The position numbers and the translations under genes were made by a program. Shown piece by piece: positions 53,012 to 62,277 of a stretch of 64,000 bases of DNA. The stretch is from an uncultured Lutibacter sp. Its GTDB lineage: Bacteria > Bacteroidota > Bacteroidia > Flavobacteriales > Flavobacteriaceae. The notes beneath the pieces are model-generated. The model was not told where the DNA came from, searched no databases, and saw only the letters and a list, made by a program, of their open reading frames with translations. The DNA lies in NCBI RefSeq assembly GCF_947493565.1, contig NZ_CANLRG010000008.1, forward strand, positions 117,219 to 181,218. Reading direction: 5' to 3'. Position 1 is the first letter of the stretch. The number at the start of each line of letters is the position of its first letter.

Positions 53012-54022
53012 ATGAAAGCTTTAAAATATTTTTTTTTCTTACTCTTAATTTTAGTAATAGGGTTATCAATTTATATAGCTACACTTGATGGTAATTATGA
53101 TATAAAACGCTCAAAAATTATAAAAGCACCTATTGAAGTTGTTTTTAACACAATTAATGATTTTAAAAAATGGGAAAATTGGGGGCCTTGGTATGAACTA
53201 GATTCTACTATTGTTGCATCTTATCCTAATAAAACTTCTGGAGTTGGTGCATCATATACTTGGACAGGCAAAGATGGCACGGGAACTATGAAAACAATTT
53301 CACTTATTCCAAATAAAGAAATTATTCAACAAATAGATTTTGGAACAGGTAATGTTTCTGAAGTTTATTGGAGATTTAGTGAAATTGATAACCATACAGA
53401 AGTTATTTGGGGTATGAAAGGTAAAAGCAACTTTGGAGAAAAACTTTTTTGGTTAACACAAGGGGGAATTGAAAAAAATATGACTCCTATGTATAATAGA
53501 GGTCTAGAGCTTATAGAAAATTATTTGATTAAAGAAATGGATAAACATTCATTTACCACTATTGGTGAGGTAGATTTTGGTGGCGGGTATTATTTGTACC
53601 TAACCACATCTAGTAAAATTGAAACAATTGATGCTAAAACTAAAGAAATGTTTCCAAAAATACTTGAGTTCATAAATCAAAATTCAATCAAAGCATCTGG
53701 ACAACCATTTTTACTAACTCATCAATGGGATGAAATAAATAAAACAACCATTTTTTCAACTTGTATTCCTATTAAAGAAAGAGTAATTACAACAGGTGAT
53801 GTTTTAACTGGTTTTTTACTGCCTCAAAAAACATTTAAAACTATTTTAAAAGGTGATTACAAATATTTATACCAAGCTTGGGAAAATGCATATAAAACTT
53901 TAGTTGAAAAAGGATATACTGCCATTGAAAAAGGCGAACCTTTTGAGGTTTATACCGTTGGCCCAAATGAAGAACCAAATCCAGCTAACTGGATAACAGA
54001 AATTTATATTCCCATTCAATAA
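53012..54022 (+). CDS. SRPBCC-GyrI-like two-domain protein, membrane-anchored
   Basis: 336 residues. One N-terminal membrane helix (FFFLLLILVIGLSIYIA), an SRPBCC/polyketide-cyclase-like domain (about 30-170; IIKAPIEVVFNTINDFKKWENW), then a GyrI-like effector-binding domain (about 180-336; GYYLYLTTSSKIETIDAKTK and NWITEIYIPI). Both domains bind hydrophobic small molecules; the anchor puts them on one face of the membrane. The ligand is unknown. Confidence 0.8.
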   Translation: MKALKYFFFLLLILVIGLSIYIATLDGNYDIKRSKIIKAPIEVVFNTINDFKKWENWGPWYELDSTIVASYPNKTSGVGASYTWTGKDGTGTMKTISLIPNKEIIQQIDFGTGNVSEVYWRFSEIDNHTEVIWGMKGKSNFGEKLFWLTQGGIEKNMTPMYNRGLELIENYLIKEMDKHSFTTIGEVDFGGGYYLYLTTSSKIETIDAKTKEMFPKILEFINQNSIKASGQPFLLTHQWDEINKTTIFSTCIPIKERVITTGDVLTGFLLPQKTFKTILKGDYKYLYQAWENAYKTLVEKGYTAIEKGEPFEVYTVGPNEEPNPANWITEIYIPIQ

Positions 54023-54589
54023 TTATGATACTTGATGATATCTAAAGCATTCGGTTATATGGTCATTTACCATCCCTGTTGCTTGTAAATGAGCATAAAT
54101 TACTGTTGAACCTACAAACTTAAACCCTCTTTTTTTTAGATCTTTAGAAATCAGGTCTGAAAGCTCAGTAGTTGCAGGGACTTCAGATAAAATTTTCCAT
54201 TTATTTTTAATTGGTTTTCCCTTAGTAAAATTCCAAATATAATTTGAGAAAGAGTGAAACTCTTTTTGAACTTCCTTAAATGCAATAGCATTAGAAATTG
54301 TAGCCTTAATTTTTAACTTGTTCCTTATAATCCCTGAATTATTAATAAGTTTTTCAAACTTAGCCTCATCATATTTAGCAATTTTATTATAATCAAAATC
54401 ATCAAAAGCTTTTCTAAAGTTTTCTCTTTTTTTTAAAATAGTTATCCAACTTAAACCTGCCTGAAAAGTTTCTAAAATTAAAAATTCAAATAGTTTATCA
54501 TCATTATAAACTGGCACTCCCCATTCTGTATCATGATATTCTATATAAAGCGGGTCATTCCCACACCAACCACATCTTTTTTTTTCCAT
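54023..54589 (-). CDS. tag: DNA-3-methyladenine glycosylase I
   Basis: 188 residues from the ATG at 54589. An upstream in-frame ATG at 54706 would add 39 residues lying inside the ggt gene, with no match to the family, so 54589 is chosen. MEKKRCGWCGNDPLYIEYHD begins exactly as Tag does, with GFKFVGSTVIYAHLQATGMVNDH near the end holding the other zinc-site residues. Excises 3-methyladenine. It follows ggt by 10 bases and may be its co-transcript. Confidence 0.93.
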   Translation of the reverse strand: MEKKRCGWCGNDPLYIEYHDTEWGVPVYNDDKLFEFLILETFQAGLSWITILKKRENFRKAFDDFDYNKIAKYDEAKFEKLINNSGIIRNKLKIKATISNAIAFKEVQKEFHSFSNYIWNFTKGKPIKNKWKILSEVPATTELSDLISKDLKKRGFKFVGSTVIYAHLQATGMVNDHITECFRYHQVS

Positions 54590-54599
54590 AATATATATT

Positions 54600-56279
54600 T
54601 TAATAACCTGCAGCTTGTCCGTCTTTTCTAGATTCTGAAGCTCCAAAATAAACCTTATTTTCAGCATCGTACATAATTGCTTGGTAACCTCCAAAATAGC
54701 CACCATAACCTACTTTATGTCCTCTGGCAATTAATTCTCGTATTACCTCAAATGAAATTCCACTTTCTAGCTTTATTTCACCCCTATCAACTACCTTAAC
54801 TCCAGTTGGTGTTGAAGAACCAGTATGTTCTATTCTTGGTGCATCACCAGCTTCTTGTAAATTCATACCAAAATCTATCAAATTCATTACAATTTGCACA
54901 TGACCTTGTGGTTGAAAATCGCCTCCCATAACACCAAAACTAACATATGGTTTTCCGTCTTTTGTTATAAAAGCAGGTATGATCGTATGGAAAGGTCTCT
55001 TTTTTGGTTCGTAAGTGTTAAAATGTCCTTCTTCTAAATTAAATAACTCCCCTCGATCTTGCAACATAAAACCTAATTTTGGTGGCACCATACCAGATCC
55101 CATTCCTCTATAATTACTCTGAATTAATGATATCATATTACCTTCTTTATCTGCTACGGTTAAATAAATAGTTTCTCCAGCGCTAATTTCACCAGCATTG
55201 TATTTCCCTGCTCTATTGGTAATTAAATTTTTTCTTTTTTTAGCATATTTTTTATCTAATAATTGTTCAACCGGAACTTTTGCAAAATCCATATCAGCAT
55301 AATACTTGGATCTATCTTCAAAAGCTAATTTTTTTGCTTCTGTTACAATATGAATATGTTCAGCAGAACCAAATTTAATATTTGAAAAATCATATTGCTC
55401 AATAATATTTAACATTTGTAACGCTGCAATTCCTTGTCCGTTTGGTGGCAGTTCCCATACATCAAAACCTCTATAATTAACAGAAACTGGTTGTACCCAT
55501 TCTGACTTATGCGTTGCAAAATCTTTGTAGGATAAAAAACCTCCTTGTTCTTGAATAAATTTTGAAATGATTTGAGCTATTTCTCCTTTATAAAACGCAT
55601 CCCTTCCTCCTTTGGCAATTTTAGAGTATGTATTGGCTAAATAAGGATTTTTAAAAATTGTTCCTTTCGAAGGAGCTTTTCCATCTACAGTATAAGTATC
55701 CAGTACATTTAGAAATTGAGATCCTAAATAAGGGACTGAACGTTGTAAATAATACCCTATCAATTCAGTTACTGGAAACCCTTCATTTGCATAAGTTATA
55801 GCGGGCTCTAAAATTTTACTCATCGGTAATTTACCAAATTTAGAATGCAATTCAAACCAACCATCTACACACCCTGGAACACTTACAGGTAAAGGCCCTA
55901 AAGAAGGTATTTTTTTATAGTTATGGTCTTTAAAATATTTTAAAGTTAAGTTCTCTGGAGATCTTCCGCTAGCGTTTAAGCCATATAATTGTTGAGTTTT
56001 GGAATCCCAAACAATTGCAAATAAATCCCCTCCAATACCACTACCTGTAGGCTCCATAAGTCCAAGGGCGGCATTAGCAGCAATGGCAGCATCTATTGCC
56101 GACCCTCCTTTTTTTAAGACATCTAATCCTATTTGTGTTGCTAAAGGATGCGAGGTTGCTACCATCCCATTTTTTGCAATTACCTCAGATCGAGTTACAA
56201 AATTAGTTCCAGTCAATCTATCTTGAGAATGTACTTGAATAGAGATGAACAGCGTGAAAATAATAAATAAATATTTCAT
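54600..56279 (-). CDS. ggt: Gamma-glutamyltransferase
   Basis: 559 residues, signal peptide ending VHSQ (about 18). AIDAAIAANAALGLMEPTGSGIGGDLFA is the substrate region of the Ntn-hydrolase family; the autoprocessing Thr is in GETIYLTVADKEG (T about 380), followed by SNYRGMGSGMVPP and FGVMGGDFQPQGH. Hydrolyses or transfers the gamma-glutamyl group of glutathione-like peptides in the periplasm. Promoter candidate at 56305-56312. Confidence 0.93.
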   Translation of the reverse strand: MKYLFIIFTLFISIQVHSQDRLTGTNFVTRSEVIAKNGMVATSHPLATQIGLDVLKKGGSAIDAAIAANAALGLMEPTGSGIGGDLFAIVWDSKTQQLYGLNASGRSPENLTLKYFKDHNYKKIPSLGPLPVSVPGCVDGWFELHSKFGKLPMSKILEPAITYANEGFPVTELIGYYLQRSVPYLGSQFLNVLDTYTVDGKAPSKGTIFKNPYLANTYSKIAKGGRDAFYKGEIAQIISKFIQEQGGFLSYKDFATHKSEWVQPVSVNYRGFDVWELPPNGQGIAALQMLNIIEQYDFSNIKFGSAEHIHIVTEAKKLAFEDRSKYYADMDFAKVPVEQLLDKKYAKKRKNLITNRAGKYNAGEISAGETIYLTVADKEGNMISLIQSNYRGMGSGMVPPKLGFMLQDRGELFNLEEGHFNTYEPKKRPFHTIIPAFITKDGKPYVSFGVMGGDFQPQGHVQIVMNLIDFGMNLQEAGDAPRIEHTGSSTPTGVKVVDRGEIKLESGISFEVIRELIARGHKVGYGGYFGGYQAIMYDAENKVYFGASESRKDGQAAGY

Positions 56280-56304
56280 TTGTTTAATTGTAATTGATTA
56301 TTAA

Positions 56305-56312
56305 CAAATTTA
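56305..56312 (-). promoter_or_regulatory. Candidate -7 element for ggt
   Basis: CAAATTTA, i.e. TAAATTTG on the minus strand, 26 bases before the start. Confidence 0.4.
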
Positions 56313-56396
56313 ATTTAATTATTTAAAAACTAACATTTTAAACCTATAAAATTGGAATAGTTTTTGTACATTTATTTAATACTAAAATACCTAATT

Positions 56397-56801
56397 ATGA
56401 AACATTTATTGTATTATTTAGCAATTGGGTTATTTATTGTTGGATGTTCTTCAACAACTAAAACCACTACTAATAAAGATACTAAACTTCCTGAAGGCGC
56501 TGTGAGAATAGCAAATGATGAATTGGAGTACGAGATTATTATTATAGATCCAGGATTTGAAACCTATTTATATTCTATTGCAAAACCAGCCAATTTTTAT
56601 TCGCAAGAGTATTATGAAATTAAAAATAAATTTTATGTTACTGAATGGAATATTAGAGCTGGAAACCCTTTAAAATACAATCCAAATATTTATGAAAATG
56701 TGATTGATTATGACTTTAATATTGATTATGGGTTGGATGTTAATTATAAATTATACAACTATTTTAAATTTGTAGAATATAAATACCATCAAAGTTTTTA
56801 A
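56397..56801 (+). CDS. DUF6146 lipoprotein
   Basis: 134 residues from ATG 56397, since the lipoprotein signal (FIVGC, Cys about 17) begins there; a TTG at 56364 would extend it without a signal. ELEYEIIIIDPGFETYLYS and YYEIKNKFYVTEWNIRA are DUF6146 features. Function unknown. The stop overlaps the convergent nhaA by four bases. Confidence 0.75.
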   Translation: MKHLLYYLAIGLFIVGCSSTTKTTTNKDTKLPEGAVRIANDELEYEIIIIDPGFETYLYSIAKPANFYSQEYYEIKNKFYVTEWNIRAGNPLKYNPNIYENVIDYDFNIDYGLDVNYKLYNYFKFVEYKYHQSF

Positions 56802-58108
56802 CCTGTAGTAACTTTAGGTTTTAATGTTGAACGTAAAATTATATATCCTAAAATCCCAGCAACTAATGAGCCCAGAATAATTCCCATTTTTGATGCAGAA
56901 ATTAAATTTTCTTCTGTATAAGCTAAATTAGCAATAAACAAGGACATGGTAAACCCAAGACCTCCTAAGAAACTTACTCCTATTAATTGTCCAAAATTTA
57001 CATTTTCTGGTAAATCGGCTAACTTCAACTTAATACCAATAAAAGACATCAATAATATTCCAATTGTATTCCCTAAAACTAAAGCCAAAGTGATGTTTAC
57101 CACTATATGACTTGAATCCTCCAACCCATCAAAACTGATGACTACACCCGCATTTGCTAACGCAAAAATTGGCATAATTATATAAGACACCCATCCATGC
57201 AAATTATGCTCTAAACTTTGTAAAGGTGAATTAACTTTTTCAGTAATTCCTTCTACAGAACCTATTACTTCCAATTGTTCTTTAGTTAAAATTGTTTTTG
57301 AAGGAGTGGCATCTTCTTTAAAAACGCTCAATTCTTCTCTTATCAGTTTTACATATTCGGTCAAATTAGCTTTTCGTTTAATTGGTATTGCAAAAGCCAT
57401 TAAAATTCCAGCAATTGTTGGGTGAACACCTGATTTTAGGAATAACAACCAAACAATAACTCCTAAAACAAAGTATAAATATTTTGAATAAATTTCTTTA
57501 TAACTTAAAAAAGATACAAAAGCAAAAATCAACATGCCATAAGTTATTAAATCCCATTGAATGTTTGCACTATAAAAAATTGCAATTACTAATACCGCTC
57601 CAATATCATCAACAATGGCAAATGCTGTCAAAAATATTTTTAACCCTAAAGGAACTCTATTTCCTAAAAGTTTAAGTATTCCTAATGTAAATGCTATGTC
57701 TGTTGCCATAGGTACTCCCCAACCTTCAGCTCCTATTTTTCCGTTATTTAACACTAAAAAAATTAAAACTGGAAAAGCCATTCCACCTATGGCGGCAAAA
57801 ATTGGAAGAGATGCTTTTCTTAAAGTAGTTAATTCTCCAGCCAATATTTCTCGTTTTACTTCTAAACCAATCACAAAGAAAAATATGGCCATTAAACCAT
57901 CATTTATCCATAATATCAGTGGTTTGGCTAAATGAAATTTTGTATCAACAAAACCCAATATAAATTCACGACTCCATAAATCTTTATACAAATAACCATA
58001 GGAAGAATTTGCCCATAAAATAGCTATTATTGAACATGCAAAAAGAATAATACTTGAAGATGTTTCAAGGTTAATAAATCGTTTTAATGGATTACTGATA
58101 AATTTCAT
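56798..58108 (-). CDS. nhaA: Na+/H+ antiporter NhaA
   Basis: 436 residues from the ATG at 58108; a TTG at 58144 would add 12 residues with no match. GKASLPIF-type region is present as TLRKASLPIFAAIGGMAFP, and the two Asp of the ion site are in AFAIVDDIGAVLVIA; MATDIAFTLGILKLLG and GGLGFTMSLFIANLAY are other NhaA marks. Exchanges Na+ for protons and supports life in salt water. Confidence 0.95.
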   Translation of the reverse strand: MKFISNPLKRFINLETSSSIILFACSIIAILWANSSYGYLYKDLWSREFILGFVDTKFHLAKPLILWINDGLMAIFFFVIGLEVKREILAGELTTLRKASLPIFAAIGGMAFPVLIFLVLNNGKIGAEGWGVPMATDIAFTLGILKLLGNRVPLGLKIFLTAFAIVDDIGAVLVIAIFYSANIQWDLITYGMLIFAFVSFLSYKEIYSKYLYFVLGVIVWLLFLKSGVHPTIAGILMAFAIPIKRKANLTEYVKLIREELSVFKEDATPSKTILTKEQLEVIGSVEGITEKVNSPLQSLEHNLHGWVSYIIMPIFALANAGVVISFDGLEDSSHIVVNITLALVLGNTIGILLMSFIGIKLKLADLPENVNFGQLIGVSFLGGLGFTMSLFIANLAYTEENLISASKMGIILGSLVAGILGYIILRSTLKPKVTTG

Positions 58109-58166
58109 TGTGTTTAATTTACTTTTTAGGGCTGAAATATACAATTTTTAATTTTTTTTAAAAGAA

Positions 58167-58191
58167 AAAGCCTTCCAAAATGGAAGGCTTT
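58167..58191 (-). terminator. Terminator of pckA
   Basis: AAAGCCTTCCA and TGGAAGGCTTT form a perfect 11-bp stem (58167-58177, 58181-58191); the minus strand continues with CTTTT and more T. Confidence 0.75.
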
Positions 58192-58216
58192 AATAAAATG
58201 TTTATACTTTCTTAAC

Positions 58217-59839
58217 TTATAATTGTGGTCCAGCTGCAACTAAAGCTTTTCCTTCTTCGTTATCTGTATATTTTTCAAAGTTTTTGATAAATAAACTAGC
58301 CAACTTGGTTGCTTTTTCTGTCCAATCTTCAGGGTTTTCATAAGTGTCTCTTGGGTCTAAAATTTCTGTATGAACTCCTGGTAAAGAAGTTGGTACTTCT
58401 AAATTGAAAATTGGAATTGTTTTAGTTTCAGCTTTTTCAATAGAACCATCTAAAATTGCATTAATAATTCCACGTGTATCTTTTATAGATATTCTTTTTC
58501 CTGTTCCGTTCCATCCTGTATTAACCAAGTAGGCTTCTGCTCCATTAGCTTCCATTTTTTTCACTAATTCTTCACCATATTTAACAGGGTGCAGTGTTAA
58601 AAAAGCTGCTCCAAAACAAGCTGAAAATGTAGGCGTTGGCTCTGTAATTCCACGTTCAGTTCCTGCTAATTTAGCTGTAAACCCTGATAAGAAGTGATAT
58701 TTAGTTTGCTCAGGAGTTAATTTTGAAACTGGAGGTAATGTACCAAATGCATCAGCAGATAAGAAAATTACTTTTTGAGCTGCTCCAGCTTTAGATACTG
58801 GTTTTACAATATTTTCAATATGATGAATTGGGTAAGAAACACGTGTATTTTCAGTTACAGAATTATCATCAAAATCTATTTTACCATTTTCATCAACTGT
58901 TACATTTTCTAATAATGCATCTTTTTTAATTGCTGCATAAATTTCTGGTTCTGAATCTTTATCTAAATTAATTGTTTTAGCATAACATCCACCTTCAAAG
59001 TTAAAAATACCTTCATCATCCCAACCGTGCTCATCATCTCCAATTAATTGACGACTTGCATCTGTAGACAACGTTGTTTTTCCTGTTCCTGATAGGCCAA
59101 AGAAAATTGCAGTATCGCCATCTTTACCAACATTAGCAGAACAGTGCATAGATGCAATTCCTCTTAATGGTAAGTAATAGTTCATCATTGCAAACATTCC
59201 TTTTTTCATTTCACCTCCGTACCAAGTACCTCCAATAATTTGGATTTTCTCAGTTAAGTTAAACAATACAAAGTTTTCAGAGTTTAACCCATGTTCTTTC
59301 CAATTTGGATTTGAAATTTCAGAGCCATTCATTACTACAAAATCAGGTTCTCCAAAATTTTCTAATTCTTCTGAAGTTGGGCGAATGAACATATTGGTTA
59401 CAAAATGTGCTTGCCAAGGAACTTCAACAATAAAACGTACTTTTAAACGAGTATCTTCATTAGCTCCACAAAAAGCATCTACAACAAATAATCTTTTTCC
59501 TGACAATTCTTCAGTAACCAATCCTTTTAAATCATTCCAAACTTCTTGAGTTGTTGGTTTATTATCGTTTGGAGCTTGAGTTGAATTCCACCATAAAGTA
59601 TCTTTTGTAACATCGTCTTTTACAATAAATTTATCTTTAGGTGAACGACCTGTAAATTTACCTGTCATAACATTAACAGCTCCAAGTTCTGTCAAATAAC
59701 CTTTCTCATATCCTTCTAAATTTGGGTCTAATTCATATTTGTATAACTCATCATAAGATGGATTGTAAACTATTTCTTTAACATTTTTAATCCCCAAGTC
59801 ATTTAATGACGTAACTACTGATTTTCTAAGAATTTCCAT
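58217..59839 (-). CDS. pckA: Phosphoenolpyruvate carboxykinase (ATP)
   Basis: 540 residues. ATP-type [25 protein letters not shown], kinase P-loop [33 protein letters not shown], and [14 protein letters not shown]. Converts oxaloacetate to PEP for gluconeogenesis, needed when the cell grows on amino acids or peptides. The 309-base upstream gap holds a -7 element and three AACGTT-centred palindromes. Single gene with its own terminator. Confidence 0.97.
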   Translation of the reverse strand: MEILRKSVVTSLNDLGIKNVKEIVYNPSYDELYKYELDPNLEGYEKGYLTELGAVNVMTGKFTGRSPKDKFIVKDDVTKDTLWWNSTQAPNDNKPTTQEVWNDLKGLVTEELSGKRLFVVDAFCGANEDTRLKVRFIVEVPWQAHFVTNMFIRPTSEELENFGEPDFVVMNGSEISNPNWKEHGLNSENFVLFNLTEKIQIIGGTWYGGEMKKGMFAMMNYYLPLRGIASMHCSANVGKDGDTAIFFGLSGTGKTTLSTDASRQLIGDDEHGWDDEGIFNFEGGCYAKTINLDKDSEPEIYAAIKKDALLENVTVDENGKIDFDDNSVTENTRVSYPIHHIENIVKPVSKAGAAQKVIFLSADAFGTLPPVSKLTPEQTKYHFLSGFTAKLAGTERGITEPTPTFSACFGAAFLTLHPVKYGEELVKKMEANGAEAYLVNTGWNGTGKRISIKDTRGIINAILDGSIEKAETKTIPIFNLEVPTSLPGVHTEILDPRDTYENPEDWTEKATKLASLFIKNFEKYTDNEEGKALVAAGPQL

Positions 59840-59883
59840 TAGTTGTGTTTTATTTATTAGTAATCTTTATTAATTATCTACAA

Positions 59884-59891
59884 CAAATTTA
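59884..59891 (-). promoter_or_regulatory. Candidate -7 element for pckA
   Basis: CAAATTTA, i.e. TAAATTTG on the minus strand, 45 bases before the start codon. Confidence 0.4.
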
Positions 59892-59947
59892 AGCATTATT
59901 ATAAGCTTATATTTATGACATTTATCAGTATAATCTGACTATTTACT

Positions 59948-60057
59948 AAAACGTTTTCCACTTGATAAAAAATTAAATATCAGTGAAATAATACAAATTT
60001 TCTTTTTACAAAAAATTACGAAAACGTTTTCATTTTTTGACAAAAAAAAACGTTTTT
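59948..60057. promoter_or_regulatory. Three AAAACGTTTT palindromes upstream of pckA
   Basis: AAAACGTTTT at 59948-59957, GAAAACGTTTTC at 60020-60031 (perfect 12-bp palindrome) and AAAAACGTTTTT at 60046-60057. The last two belong to a 26-bp repeat (AACGTTTT(T)CATTTTTT). Such CG-centred palindromes resemble LacI/GalR-type operators. They lie just upstream of the candidate pckA promoter. Confidence 0.5.
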
Positions 60058-60148
60058 CATTTTTTCTTTCAATAAATTTTTGGCTAAAATATGGTTAATA
60101 GTTTAAGCCAACAAACATTTTAATATTCCAATTCTTTTAATTTCATTT

Positions 60149-60523
60149 TTATTCTTTTTTTATTTTTAAAAAAGAATATGCAAGCTTAAGCCATCCTATT
60201 ATAAATAATAAACCTCCCAAAGGTGTGATAAACCAAATATTTTTTGGAGAAACTCCTAAAGTGATGGCATAAATAGATCCTGAAAAGAATAAAATTCCTG
60301 CTAAAAACAAATAACTAATTACATTTTTATTCTTTAAATTAAATCCTGTATACGTATTAACAATTAATAAAACAATTATATGAAACATTTGATATTTTAC
60401 TGCAGTTTCATAACTCTTTAGTTCGTCCACTGTTAAAACTTCTTTCAAAGCATGAGCACCAAATGCCCCTAAAACAATTGTTATAGCTCCTAAAATTGAA
60501 ATAATTACTAAATTTTTATTCAT
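60149..60523 (-). CDS. DUF423 membrane protein
   Basis: 124 residues with four helices. GAFGAHALKEVLTVDELKSY and TAVKYQMFHIIVLL, SGSIYAITLG and ITPLGGLLFIIGWL are DUF423 features. Function unknown. A single gene between pckA and the divergent DUF2007 gene. Confidence 0.9.
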   Translation of the reverse strand: MNKNLVIISILGAITIVLGAFGAHALKEVLTVDELKSYETAVKYQMFHIIVLLIVNTYTGFNLKNKNVISYLFLAGILFFSGSIYAITLGVSPKNIWFITPLGGLLFIIGWLKLAYSFLKIKKE

Positions 60524-60607
60524 GTAATATTATTTTGACAGTAAAATTAAAAAAATTGATTATTTCTCAATCCATTATTTTGTATATTTATGTGAAAATA
60601 AAAAATT

Positions 60608-60844
60608 ATGGAAGATCATAAAGATACATTAGTTACAATTTTAACTGCTAGCTTAATACACGAAATTCACATTGCAAAATCATTATTAGCAAACCAAGGT
60701 ATTGAGAGCTATATTATTGACGAAAACATAGCAACTTCCATTGGAACTGCATTTATTGAAGGTTATAAACTTAAAGTAAATTCGGCAGATTTTATTAGAG
60801 CTAAAGAGATTTTAGATGCCATAGACCTTGAAAATAACAATTAA
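60608..60844 (+). CDS. DUF2007 (putative signal-transducing) protein
   Basis: 78 residues. ASLIHEIHIAKSLLANQGIE, SYIIDENIAT and LKVNSADFIRAKEILDAI form the ferredoxin-like DUF2007 unit, which begins with a helix that finds a partner or small ligand. Function not established. 57 bases before the saccharopine dehydrogenase-like gene, which has its own promoter candidate. Confidence 0.8.
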   Translation: MEDHKDTLVTILTASLIHEIHIAKSLLANQGIESYIIDENIATSIGTAFIEGYKLKVNSADFIRAKEILDAIDLENNN

Positions 60845-60861
60845 CTTACAAAATAAGTTTT

Positions 60862-60869
60862 TAAATTTG
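60862..60869 (+). promoter_or_regulatory. Candidate -7 element for the saccharopine dehydrogenase-like gene
   Basis: TAAATTTG, exact match, 33 bases before ATG 60902. Confidence 0.45.
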
Positions 60870-60901
60870 TATTTTCGTCTACCATTTATAACAAAACAAC
60901 A

Positions 60902-62272
60902 ATGCGAAAAATTTTGGTTATTGGCGCTGGTCAATCTTCATCTTCATTAATAAAGTATCTATTAGACAAATCAATTTCGGAAAATTTACATATCACTGTT
61001 GCTGATATGTCTCTTGAGCTTGCTAAAAAGAAAATTCTAAATCATAAAAACGGTCAGGCCATTACCTTAAATATTTTTGATGATTTTGATCGAAATAATG
61101 CTATAAAAAATGCTGACATTGTAGTTTCTATGCTCCCTGCTCATTTACATATTAATGTGGCTAAGGATTGCTTAAAATACGGAAAAAGTATGGTAACAGC
61201 TTCTTATATTTCTAATGAAATGAAAGCGTTACACCAAGATGCAGTTCATAAAAACATAATTTTTATGAATGAAATTGGTTTAGACCCTGGGGTAGACCAT
61301 ATGAGTGCTATGAAAATTATTGATGAAATTAGAACAAAAGGAGGAAAAATGTTATTATTTGAGTCTTTTTGCGGTGGATTAGTAGCTCCTGAAAGTGATG
61401 ATAATTTATGGAATTACAAATTTACTTGGAATCCAAGAAATGTAGTTTTAGCTGGGCAAGGTGGTGCATCAAAATTTATTCAAGAAGGAACCTATAAATA
61501 TATTCCATATCATAAATTATTTAGACGTACCGAAATTTTAAACATTGATGGTTATGGAAAATTTGAAGCCTATGCCAATAGAGACTCTTTAAAATACCGA
61601 AGTGTTTACGGTTTAGACGATATTTTAACTTTATATCGTGGAACTATTAGACGTGTAGGTTATTCTAGAGCTTGGAATATTTTTGTACAACTAGGAATGA
61701 CTGATGATAGTTACACTATGGAAAATTCTGAGAACATGAGTTATAGAGAATTTACCAATTCATTCTTAGCCTACAACCCTAACGATTCTGTAGAATTAAA
61801 ATTACGCCACTATTTAAAAATTGATCAGGATGATATTATATGGGAAAAATTATTAGAACTTGATTTGTTTAATTCAACAAAAAAAATTGGCTTAAAAAAT
61901 GCCACACCAGCCCAAATTTTAGAAAAAATTTTAAAAGACAGTTGGACTTTAAAAGAAAATGATAAAGATATGATTGTTATGCAGCATTTGTTTGGGTATG
62001 AACTAAATGGTAAAAAACATCAAATTGAAAGTAGTATGGTATGCCTTGGTGACAATCAAGTATATACAGCTATGGCTAAAACAGTTGGTTTACCTGTAGC
62101 AATTGCTACACTTAAGATTTTAAATAAAGAAATTACCACTCCAGGAGTTCAAATACCAATTAATAAAGAAGTTTATGAACCAATTTTAGTCGAGTTAGAA
62201 GAAAATGGTATTGTTTTTAAAGAAAAAGAAGTTTCCTATTTAGGTTACAATCCTGAACATGTAATAGGTTAA
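60902..62272 (+). CDS. Saccharopine dehydrogenase family protein
   Basis: 456 residues. N-terminal Rossmann motif LVIGAGQSSSSLIKYLL, then SMLPAHLHINVAKDCLKYGK, EIGLDPGVDHMSAMKIID and the substrate-domain segment FCGGLVAPESDDNLWNYKFT with WNPRNVVLAGQGGASKF. These match the saccharopine reductase/dehydrogenase branch acting in lysine breakdown. A lysine-to-aminoadipate semialdehyde role is likely but no partner gene is next to it. Confidence 0.9.
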   Translation: MRKILVIGAGQSSSSLIKYLLDKSISENLHITVADMSLELAKKKILNHKNGQAITLNIFDDFDRNNAIKNADIVVSMLPAHLHINVAKDCLKYGKSMVTASYISNEMKALHQDAVHKNIIFMNEIGLDPGVDHMSAMKIIDEIRTKGGKMLLFESFCGGLVAPESDDNLWNYKFTWNPRNVVLAGQGGASKFIQEGTYKYIPYHKLFRRTEILNIDGYGKFEAYANRDSLKYRSVYGLDDILTLYRGTIRRVGYSRAWNIFVQLGMTDDSYTMENSENMSYREFTNSFLAYNPNDSVELKLRHYLKIDQDDIIWEKLLELDLFNSTKKIGLKNATPAQILEKILKDSWTLKENDKDMIVMQHLFGYELNGKKHQIESSMVCLGDNQVYTAMAKTVGLPVAIATLKILNKEITTPGVQIPINKEVYEPILVELEENGIVFKEKEVSYLGYNPEHVIG

Positions 62273-62277
62273 ATTTA

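Noticed and set aside
53973..54706. Longer form of tag starting at 54706
   Set aside because: The extra 39 residues are encoded inside the 3' end of ggt and do not resemble the glycosylase; the family begins at MEKKRCGWCG.
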